A stretch of 12,251 nucleotides of DNA from Rhizobium sp. Q54 (GTDB lineage: Bacteria > Pseudomonadota > Alphaproteobacteria > Rickettsiales > UBA1997). The stretch is from NCBI GenBank assembly GCA_945865745.1, contig CAMBFP010000023.1, forward strand, positions 1 to 12,251, read 5' to 3'. A program made the translations under genes and the position numbers. Below the pieces are notes generated by a model. The model was not told the DNA's origin, searched no databases, and worked only from the letters and a program-made list of their open reading frames with translations. Within the stretch, counting starts at the first letter, position 1; each line of letters starts with the position of its first letter. Shown one piece after another: positions 6,361 to 12,251 of the stretch.

Positions 6361-7227
6361 TTACGGTCGGTGACTACGAATTTTCTTTTTACAAATCTCT
6401 TCGGTGATTTTTAAAAGCCTTATCACATCAACTGCTAAAATTTCTAAATCTTCACGCGACATTTTATGCTTTGGATCATATCTGCCGCCGATATAGGCAT
6501 ATTCCAACAAAGCAAATCTGTCGCGATCTGGTTGAGCATTTTGCGGAAAAAGATTCGGCAGATCTTGGTGAAATCTTTCAACTAATTTGCCCAAAGTTCT
6601 GAGATGATGTTCGTGCGGATTATAGTTGGTGAAGACGAGCAGAATTGCTTTGTAGCAAGATTCGACGATCTGATTTAGGTGAAAAGACGCGCTCGCAGTT
6701 TTGCCTTTTTGTACAAGCACTTTGTAAGTGTCGACGAAGTCATTAGCGCGATCGAACCAGTGATCATAATGCTCTTGCGCGATTCTTTGTGCTTCAAAAT
6801 TTTTTAATTTTCTCTTCTTTAGCGCTAATGGATATTTCTTCGAATCGAAAAGCGCGATTCCTTCTTTTTCGATGTCGCTGTAGAGGTAATGTCCGTTTTC
6901 AAGATGCTCGTTAAGTTGATCGATGTTGATGGCGAGAATTCTAACTGCGGCGCTGAGATTTAATTTATCTAAATATTGGTCGGAGTTCCAATATTTAAAT
7001 TCAGGAACAGTTTCTAATTTTTCGGTGACGACGAGAATATCATAATCAGAAACATGCCCCGATTTACGATCTGCTTTCAAATCTTTTTCTTCTTTAAAAG
7101 TACCGCGGGCGTAAGAGCCAAAGAGGATAACTTTTTCAACATCATCGCAAGATTTAATGATCTCGTTAGTGAGTTTACGCAGCTCGGTTTGTTTAGTTTT
7201 TGGAAGATGTTCGAGAGAAAATTTCAT
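6361..7227 (-). CDS. Nucleotidyltransferase-HEPN fusion protein
   Basis: This 288-residue protein has two domains. Residues 10-130 are a minimal nucleotidyltransferase of the pol-beta superfamily: the GSYARG glycine-serine motif (37-42) and the metal-binding pair D61-Y-D63, followed by the family phrase NGHYLYSDIEKEGIALFDS. Residues 145-283 are a HEPN domain of the sacsin-like type (ASFHLNQIVESCYKAILLVFTNYNPHEHHLRTLGKLVERF). I see no obvious R-x4-6-H ribonuclease motif in the canonical place; R218-F-H220 and H206-E-H208-H are the nearest candidates. Separate MNT and HEPN genes form toxin-antitoxin pairs in which the MNT AMPylates the HEPN RNase; fused forms are common but mostly uncharacterised. 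A 13-residue insert between GSYARG and the Asp pair is rich in charge. ATG at 7225-7227; no ribosome binding site. Confidence 0.88.
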   Translation of the reverse strand: MKFSLEHLPKTKQTELRKLTNEIIKSCDDVEKVILFGSYARGTFKEEKDLKADRKSGHVSDYDILVVTEKLETVPEFKYWNSDQYLDKLNLSAAVRILAINIDQLNEHLENGHYLYSDIEKEGIALFDSKKYPLALKKRKLKNFEAQRIAQEHYDHWFDRANDFVDTYKVLVQKGKTASASFHLNQIVESCYKAILLVFTNYNPHEHHLRTLGKLVERFHQDLPNLFPQNAQPDRDRFALLEYAYIGGRYDPKHKMSREDLEILAVDVIRLLKITEEICKKKIRSHRP

Positions 7228-7265
7228 GAGTAATTAAGTGGGTGAATGGAAAACTTTCTCTGGCC

Positions 7266-7325
7266 ACACTGCGTCGAGACCCAGAAAGTTTTGAGCTAAT
7301 TCTTTCTTGGTCTCGACTTCACTCA
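7266..7325. repeat. Intergenic palindromic repeat element
   Basis: A near-perfect long hairpin: GTCGAGACC (7273-7281) pairs with GGTCTCGAC (7309-7317), then after one mismatch AGAAAG (7283-7288) pairs with CTTTCT (7302-7307), around a 13-base loop. It begins ACACTGCGTCGAGA and ends TCTCGACTTCACTCAG. A diverged copy is at 950-1007. It fills most of the gap between the DUF1993 and MNT-HEPN genes, both on the minus strand, and could act as an mRNA 3' stabiliser or partial terminator; no T-run follows on either strand. Confidence 0.75.
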
Positions 7326-7340
7326 GCCGGCAAAAGGATT

Positions 7341-7847
7341 TTATTTATTTCCCAAATAATCTTTCTTACCAATTTCAACGCCGTTGTGGCGCAGGATCGC
7401 GTAGGCAGTGATGATGTGAAAATAAATATTTGGCAAAGTGTAGTTAAGCAAATAAGGCAAGCCGATGAAGTTGCTTTCTTTGTTGCGTTGGGTGTAGGTG
7501 ACTTTGAACTCTTCTTTGCCGTTGATTTGTTCGGGTTTAATAGTGTTCAAAAAATCGACAGTTTTTTGAATGCGTGTTTTGAGTTCAGAAAAACTTTTTT
7601 CTTCATCTGGATGAGAAGGAACTTCGATCTCTGCAAGTCTTGCCGCCCCAGCTTTGGCAGAGTCACAAGCGATCTGCACTTGGCGCATTAGAGGAAGCAT
7701 GTCGGGAAATAAACGCGCATTAAGCAAAACTTCTTCATTAATTTTTTTTGTTTCAGCGTAAGTTACCGCTTTGCTTAAAATTGCAGAGAGGTTTTGCAAG
7801 TTGTGGATAGAGGTTGGGATCAGAGATTCGTACATTGAGATTGTCAT
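7341..7847 (-). CDS. DUF1993 family protein
   Basis: The 168-residue soluble protein matches DUF1993 across its length: MYESLIPTSIHNLQNLSAILSKA at the N-terminus, LFPDMLPLMRQVQIACDSAKAGAARLA (46-72), VPSHPDEEKSFSELKTRIQKTVDFL, and YLLNYTLPNIYFHIITAYAILRHNGVEIGKKDYLG at the C-terminus. DUF1993 proteins are all-helical and related to the DinB/YfiT four-helix bundle; D49, H79 and H143 are plausible ligand positions but I cannot show metal binding. No enzymatic role is established. ATG at 7845-7847, without a Shine-Dalgarno sequence. The palindromic repeat follows the gene, so cotranscription with the MNT-HEPN gene downstream is uncertain. Confidence 0.92.
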   Translation of the reverse strand: MTISMYESLIPTSIHNLQNLSAILSKAVTYAETKKINEEVLLNARLFPDMLPLMRQVQIACDSAKAGAARLAEIEVPSHPDEEKSFSELKTRIQKTVDFLNTIKPEQINGKEEFKVTYTQRNKESNFIGLPYLLNYTLPNIYFHIITAYAILRHNGVEIGKKDYLGNK

Positions 7848-8070
7848 ATTTTTGAAATTGCAGTTTTTAGAAAATTATTTTGAGCAGAGAAATTCTTCGA
7901 CGAACGGTATCTCGATTAATTTTTTAGAAGTGAAACTATGATTTTGAATAAATTCCAAAACCTCTTTAGAGACCGACATGGGGTCAGATTTATATTGATT
8001 CTAGAACATTTCAGATACTGGATTTACTCGGAAAATTTTCATACATCTCTTTTGTCGTGCCAATAAATTT

Positions 8071-8091
8071 AGCCGCACATCATTCGGCTAT
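8071..8091 (-). terminator. Hairpin over the end of the Fic gene, weak terminator candidate
   Basis: TAGCCG (8071-8076) pairs with CGGCTA (8086-8091) around a 9-base loop that contains part of the fic stop region. On the minus strand it is followed by AAATTTATTGG, too poor in T for a confident intrinsic terminator. Confidence 0.3.
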
Positions 8092-9069
8092 TTTAACTTT
8101 CTTGATTTCGGTTAAAGATAATCGCATCTCCTTCATCTCTTTAATTTTTCTTACCCACTTAATCATCTCCTCAGAATACATTTGATAGCCTGATTCGGTT
8201 ATCTCAGCCACTTGCAGCAATCCCTCTTTCGTCCAATGCCTAATAGTTGGAACAGTTTGATTTGTTGCTTTGGCAAGCTCACCGATTTTTAGAAGTTTTT
8301 CGTTTTCTGGCTCCTCGGTTTTGCCTTCAATTGCTTTGAGATAAATATTTAATGAGCGATCAACTGCGGCGGCGATTAGTTTGAAGTAATCATTTTTTGA
8401 ATCTCCTTCGCCATTAACAAGCTGAGGTTTTTCTAAAGATTTAATGTAAGCCAAGCGGTCATTCTTTCTGATAATCGCAGGTGGAAAACCCTTCATCATT
8501 AAAATCATATTCATCAGAAGTCGGCCGGTTCGGCCATTGCCATCAATAAATGGATGAATGGTAACAAATCGATAATGGGCTTCAGCGGCAAGCTCGACGG
8601 CGTGGAGCTTGGTTTCTTTTTTTAGCCACAAAAAAAACTCATCCATCAAGTCTTGGACTTTTTTTGGATTCGGTAAAACGACAGCTGAACCAGAAATGCG
8701 AACCGGAACGCGACGGTAAAGACCAGCATCTTCTTTGTTGATTCTGCTCAAAATAATTTCGTGAATTTTTAGGACATCTTTTTCTTTTAACTCGCTTGGC
8801 TTGCGCTTGATTTGCTCTTTGACGAAATCCAAAGCGGCGGCGTGATTGGTTGCTTCAAGATGTTCAGTGATTGATTTGCCGCCGATTGTTAAACCTTTTT
8901 CTACAACCAAAGCAGTTTCAGCGCGCGACAAAGTATTACCCTCGATGGCGTTACTGGTGTAGGTTAGTTCGATTCTAAACCACTCTTCCAAGTTCTTTAC
9001 TAAAGCAGAATCGAAAGGTCTGTGTTTATCTAATATTTTCTTTTTTTCGGTTAGTTTTTTGTAATCCAT
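8080..9069 (-). CDS. Fic family protein with C-terminal MerR-like DNA-binding domain
   Basis: This 329-residue protein has three parts. An N-terminal helix carries the inhibitory motif S39-N-A-I-E43-G44 ([S/T]xxxE[G/N]), which in class II Fic proteins blocks productive ATP binding until relieved. The Fic domain (about 95-240) has the intact active site H172-PFIDGNGR180-TGR183 and a flap region (ISGSAVVLPNP), so AMP transfer to a hydroxyl of a target protein is expected; the target is unknown. Residues 258-329 are a MerR-like winged HTH (LKIGELAKATNQTVPTIRHWTKEGLL, then a wing GYQMYSEE and a helical end). The linker is acidic and proline-containing. The gene has the only clear Shine-Dalgarno in the window (TAAGGTA, 9075-9081) and a promoter with an inverted repeat in its spacer, so the HTH probably controls its own transcription. 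Confidence 0.94.
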   Translation of the reverse strand: MDYKKLTEKKKILDKHRPFDSALVKNLEEWFRIELTYTSNAIEGNTLSRAETALVVEKGLTIGGKSITEHLEATNHAAALDFVKEQIKRKPSELKEKDVLKIHEIILSRINKEDAGLYRRVPVRISGSAVVLPNPKKVQDLMDEFFLWLKKETKLHAVELAAEAHYRFVTIHPFIDGNGRTGRLLMNMILMMKGFPPAIIRKNDRLAYIKSLEKPQLVNGEGDSKNDYFKLIAAAVDRSLNIYLKAIEGKTEEPENEKLLKIGELAKATNQTVPTIRHWTKEGLLQVAEITESGYQMYSEEMIKWVRKIKEMKEMRLSLTEIKKVKIAE

Positions 9070-9100
9070 TTTTCTACCTTACAGTTTTTAAGATTAATAA

Positions 9101-9129
9101 ACTATAAAGTATAACCTTATGGTTTTCAA
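9101..9129 (-). promoter_or_regulatory. Sigma-70-type promoter of the Fic gene
   Basis: On the minus strand TTGAAA (-35, 9124-9129) is followed after exactly 17 bases by TATAGT (-10, 9101-9106), each one mismatch from consensus. The start site should fall near 9094, leaving a leader of about 25 bases that includes the Shine-Dalgarno TAAGGTA (9075-9081) six bases before the ATG. Confidence 0.75.
9104..9120. promoter_or_regulatory. Imperfect palindrome in the promoter spacer, likely operator
   Basis: ATAAAGTATAACCTTAT reads the same on both strands at 12 of 17 positions (ATAAxGTxxxACxTTAT). It occupies nearly the whole -35/-10 spacer, where MerR-family regulators bind. The Fic protein's own C-terminal HTH is the obvious candidate ligand. 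MerR activation promoters normally have a 19-20-base spacer; with 17 bases here, repression is the more likely outcome. Confidence 0.55.
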
Positions 9130-9743
9130 GAGATAAATTTTAGCTTTTTAGCAAATGGAGAAAAAAGTTCGCAAATCGTATCTCATCCTAACCGTTTTTT
9201 ATGTAAAAACTCGGTAAACGTGAAAGGATAAAAAAACTCGATGCAGCAAAATAGAGGCTTCAGAAGCTAAAAAACGGTAAACGTGAAACGGAGAATTGGA
9301 GACAAAAAAACCAAGAAAATTGGCAAAAATTGATGAATTTTTAGTGATTTTTTGAGGGGAGGGTAAACGTGAAAACTCGCGGTACACGTCACGCGGCCTT
9401 GATTTGCTTATGTATACCTTGGGAGAAAAAGGTTCGCAAATTGTATGGCGGAGGAAACGACCACTTTTGCGAACTTTTATCCGTTTTTCTGGAGCCTTTA
9501 TTTACAAGGGTTTGAAGGCTATTTCATGTGCACCGAAAAGTTCGAAGTTTTGTAACCGGTAGGCAAGTGATATTTTCGAACTTTTTCTCCGACACCTCAC
9601 GAAGCCTTGATTACCTAAGTCATTTCATGTTCACCTTCGGCTCGATTAGAAATTCCAAAAAACACAGCTTTTTGCATATTTTTGCCAAAAGTTCGCAAAT
9701 GGGGTCATTTGCCTGAGCGGTTTTCATTACGAACTTTTTATAA
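9130..9743. repeat. Cluster of degenerate short repeats, no gene
   Basis: About 600 bases hold no credible gene but at least three repeated motifs. Motif A, GGTAAACGTGAAA, is exact at 9213-9225, 9276-9288 and 9362-9374, degenerate at 9381-9392 (GGTACACGTCAC), and inverted at 9522-9534 (TTTCATGTGCACC) and 9623-9635 (TTTCATGTTCACC). Motif B, AAAAGTTCGCAAAT, lies near 9165-9176, 9430-9441, 9537-9549 and 9687-9700, and inverted near 9464-9478, 9574-9586 and 9727-9739. Motif C, G(A/C)(A/G)GCCTTGATTTNC, is at 9393-9407, 9491-9505 and 9601-9615. Parts recur in the order C, then A, then B with a period near 100 bases. TAAAAAACGGT (9269-9278) also recurs inverted at 9192-9201. The last B copy overlaps the stop codon of the next gene. 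Confidence 0.7.
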
Positions 9744-12140
9744 CTCGTTATGTCCATCTCTGCTTTTACCGCCATCTTTTCCACCCCTCATTCTTTCAAC
9801 AAAAGATTTTTGTTGTTCGGGTTTTTGAAGACATAATTTTTCGACAAAGCTCATCTGCATTGGTTCAAGAATTGCTTCTGAAGCGTTAGCAAGCTCTGAT
9901 TTTGTAAGTGATTCATGTAACTTGCTTAAAATGCCTGTGGCTATCTCTCTACTTTCCACAAACATTGGGCCAATAGCTTTATCAACATCTTCTGTTGTTT
10001 CAAAATCTGCAGCTATTTTTGCGCTATCAATTACTCCATCTTTATTTAAATAATTCTCTATCAGAAACGCTTTAACTTTTTCTCCAGCTGGCTTAAAGGC
10101 ATCAAAAATTTCTTTACGAATTATTGCAAAATCTTTTGGCATCCTGTCATTTTCGATTAAATATTTTTCAATCTCATCGCTTCTTGCATCAGAAAACCTT
10201 TCTCTCTCCGCCTCATCTAACCTTGAATTTACAAATTCTTTTAGCATTGCCGTTGGAATTGCTTCTGCTTTTTCCGTAAAATGTGAAGAGACCGTATAGT
10301 CAAATTTTTGCATAAAAATATTTGTCTTCAACTTTTCATCCGCTCCTAATTCAATTACAGCATCCGATTTTAAATGATCAAAACTGCATGGCATTAGCAC
10401 TGCCATTGAGGCAAAATTTCCAGGAAATAATCCTGTATGTTTCATCACACATTCTGCACCTTTTTCAAATTCAACTCCTAAAGAATAATGTCTGGAATCG
10501 CTCAACTGCTGACGATAAAGTTTTGATACAGCTTCTGGATTATAGGTTAAAGAATTCTCTTGGCCAATAACCATTTTTCCCAACTCTTCAGAGAATTTTT
10601 GTAAATCACTAACGCTTGAATAAAGTCCGCCACATGAAGCATGAACTGCTCCCAAGGGAGTGGTATGATTGGCCGGAAATTCAGTATGCGTTAGAACAAT
10701 TTTATCGCTATGCGGACTTTCTTTACTGCCAGGAATAAAAACTGCCTGACCTAAATGTAGACCTGCTTCGTGTGATTTTGGATCTAATGAATCTTCTAAT
10801 AATCCGGTATTTGTAAGTTCAAGTTTTGCAAAGACTCTTTCCTGCAATTCTTGTTTATAGCCTCCTTTATCTGAAGCGAGATTAACAATTTCCTCTATTA
10901 AGGTGTATCCCACATTTGAATAACGGTATTGGCCACGCTCACATCCTCCTCGTCCCAAATGATCCGAAAAAAATTCTAAAGGTGATAAGTCGCTACAACT
11001 GGATGGAGCCAAATAATCAGCATCTCTGCAACCGCTTTGATGCGTTAGTAATTCAGAAATTTTTACATCAGAAAAACCACGACGCTCAAGCATTTCTTGA
11101 TATTCATCAATTTTTTCTGCTCGCTCGGGATGCTGTAACTTTGCGTTCTCCAACACTTCTTGCAAAGTTGCATCAATTCCTTTTTTACCAAATTTACCAT
11201 CAACAGCCATCAAGGCGCAAACTGCACCACAGAAGCTTTTAGAGATGCTGGCAATTGGAAATGGCGTATCACGAATTTCTGCGGCAGAATCTAAATCAAC
11301 CCTTTCAACAACCGATAGAGCTTTATATTTAGGCATTAAGTCTGCGGCATTACTAATGGAGCGGCCTTTTACTGCCTCATTAATAAGTCGTGCACTTTCT
11401 TTAATTGCTTTTGGCGAGTCTACACCACTTTCTCTCTCGGCATCTTTTGGATCAGTTTGTAGTAAGAGATCATGTGGTAAATTTGTAGTAATTTTTACAG
11501 GCTTCTTAGGATCGACATCTTCTGCAATTCCAAGATTACTCAACAGTGTTTTGGCATCTTCAACTGAACCGCCAAATTTTGCAGCAGCATTAAAAATTTC
11601 TTCAGGGGTAAGCTCTCCAATCTGGGTTTCACCATCCTGTTCAAGGTGACCTACTTTTGCATACTGATTAAATCGAAAAAATCCTTTCCTAGCCTCGCCT
11701 GATTTGCTTTCAGCATTACGTTTATCCACGTGTTCAACCAGTTTACCAAAGTCGCAATGAGCTAAAGCAACAATTGATGGACATGAAGGATTATTTTCTT
11801 TCATGTATTCATTATATCCACTTATCACGTCGTAATCACCTATGGGACCAACATCTAGGATGGTAGGCTTACCTTGTTTAGAGTGTTCCACTGCTTTAGC
11901 AAAGATGCTTTCCATTACCATCTTTTGATTTGTTAGGAGACTCATATCTAATTCGCGTGGGTGTTTTCTCACCTCTGTATCAATGCCTTCCACTTGATAA
12001 TCTAGATCGCCTTTTGATTGTTCTTTAACCTCATCTATAACCGCACCCTTCCCAGCAGATGATGTTCCGAATAAAAGCACGATTGGTGCTGGAGTGTGGT
12101 CTAAATTTCCAATCTTAGCTTTTGATCCTAAGCTTTTCAT
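9738..12140 (-). CDS. P-loop kinase-like and serine beta-lactamase-like fusion protein
   Basis: This 800-residue protein joins domains I do not know as a named family. Residues 18-230 form a P-loop NTPase: Walker A GTSSAGKG (25-32), a Walker B-like ILDVG (94-98, D96) and a basic lid KRNAESKSGEARKGFFR (140-156). It looks most like zeta-toxin or chloramphenicol-phosphotransferase-type kinases. Residues about 265-615 form a serine beta-lactamase/DD-peptidase-like domain with all three motifs at class C spacing: S298-x-x-K301, Y407-S-N409 and K567-H-T-G570, plus ISELLTHQSG (361-370). Residues 620-800 are helical, charged, of unknown function, ending in a Gly/Lys/Arg/Asp-rich tail. There is no signal peptide or membrane helix, so the hydrolase would sit in the cytosol unless secreted by a dedicated system. 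Start ATG 12140; no ribosome binding site. It is flanked by repeats. Confidence 0.85.
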   Translation of the reverse strand: MKSLGSKAKIGNLDHTPAPIVLLFGTSSAGKGAVIDEVKEQSKGDLDYQVEGIDTEVRKHPRELDMSLLTNQKMVMESIFAKAVEHSKQGKPTILDVGPIGDYDVISGYNEYMKENNPSCPSIVALAHCDFGKLVEHVDKRNAESKSGEARKGFFRFNQYAKVGHLEQDGETQIGELTPEEIFNAAAKFGGSVEDAKTLLSNLGIAEDVDPKKPVKITTNLPHDLLLQTDPKDAERESGVDSPKAIKESARLINEAVKGRSISNAADLMPKYKALSVVERVDLDSAAEIRDTPFPIASISKSFCGAVCALMAVDGKFGKKGIDATLQEVLENAKLQHPERAEKIDEYQEMLERRGFSDVKISELLTHQSGCRDADYLAPSSCSDLSPLEFFSDHLGRGGCERGQYRYSNVGYTLIEEIVNLASDKGGYKQELQERVFAKLELTNTGLLEDSLDPKSHEAGLHLGQAVFIPGSKESPHSDKIVLTHTEFPANHTTPLGAVHASCGGLYSSVSDLQKFSEELGKMVIGQENSLTYNPEAVSKLYRQQLSDSRHYSLGVEFEKGAECVMKHTGLFPGNFASMAVLMPCSFDHLKSDAVIELGADEKLKTNIFMQKFDYTVSSHFTEKAEAIPTAMLKEFVNSRLDEAERERFSDARSDEIEKYLIENDRMPKDFAIIRKEIFDAFKPAGEKVKAFLIENYLNKDGVIDSAKIAADFETTEDVDKAIGPMFVESREIATGILSKLHESLTKSELANASEAILEPMQMSFVEKLCLQKPEQQKSFVERMRGGKDGGKSRDGHNEL

Positions 12141-12251
12141 AAAAGATTTTTTGTTGAAATTACCAATACTTAATCATCTCAACCTACATCGAGAGTTCGA
12201 GAAAGTCATTATTTTTCACTTGCAGTAGCGGTCGGAGAAGTTCGAAGAAAA
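12141..12251. repeat. Upstream region of the fusion gene with an inverted copy of the repeat motif
   Basis: On the minus strand TTCGAACTTCTCCGAC (12231-12246) matches TTCGAACTTTTTCTCCGAC on the plus strand at 9575-9593 except for three missing T. A weaker relative, AGTTCGAGAAAG, is at 12194-12205. The rest is A/T-rich leader; I found no convincing -35/-10 pair for the fusion gene. Confidence 0.45.

Noticed and set aside
7242..7691. Plus-strand open frame of 149 codons opposite the DUF1993 gene
   Set aside because: It begins inside the palindromic repeat and runs antisense to a clearly conserved DUF1993 coding sequence; its translation matches no family.
9199..9387. Minus-strand 62-codon frame containing repeated FHVYR
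   Set aside because: The repeated peptide is just the translation of the GGTAAACGTGAAA repeats, whose spacing is not conserved in frame.
9528..9716. Plus-strand 62-codon frame in the repeat block
   Set aside because: It is made of the same repeats, has no family resemblance and no start signal.
9130..9743. CRISPR array
   Set aside because: Repeats occur in both orientations, are degenerate, and are separated by spacers of very different length; no cas gene is in the window.
10322..11649. Three plus-strand open frames (82, 108 and 134 codons) opposite the fusion gene
   Set aside because: They are antisense to the 800-codon gene, whose motifs are in the right frame and spacing.

Overview
The window looks like a piece of an AT-rich Gram-negative chromosome (roughly 35-40 % GC by eye). 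An outer-membrane CopB beta-barrel, a lipobox-bearing PPIase lipoprotein and a YgaP-like rhodanese support a Gram-negative envelope. Almost no gene has a Shine-Dalgarno sequence. The mixture of genes fits an alpha- or gammaproteobacterial lineage, perhaps host-associated, but no rRNA or marker gene fixes the taxonomy.

Layout. 1-1460: the 3' end of copB on +, convergent with a cold-shock gene on - that has a clear terminator and a long structured leader, then two small + strand ORFs, the first preceded by a diverged palindromic repeat. 1506-2645: a PhnA/YjdM zinc-ribbon gene (-) divergent from a rhodanese-DUF2892 membrane protein gene (+). 2752-5220: a tight - strand cluster transcribed aldo/keto reductase -> NhaC-type Na+/H+ antiporter -> DUF486 membrane protein. 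5250-6172: a parvulin-type PPIase lipoprotein with its own strong terminator. 6361-7847: a nucleotidyltransferase-HEPN fusion and a DUF1993 protein, separated by a second, better preserved copy of the palindromic repeat. 8080-9129: a Fic protein with a C-terminal MerR-like HTH and the best promoter in the window, whose spacer is an inverted repeat. 9130-9743: a cluster of degenerate short repeats with no convincing gene. 9738-12140: an 800-residue protein joining a P-loop kinase-like domain to a cytoplasmic-looking serine beta-lactamase/DD-peptidase-like domain and a helical tail. 12141-12251: its upstream region, carrying another copy of the repeat motif.

How the genes relate. The left 6 kb is housekeeping and stress: metal tolerance, cold shock, ion homeostasis, envelope folding. 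The right 6 kb is accessory in character: an MNT-HEPN gene, a self-regulated Fic gene, a repeat-rich block and the kinase-hydrolase fusion. The fusion gene, with related repeats at both ends, is the best candidate for something undescribed.
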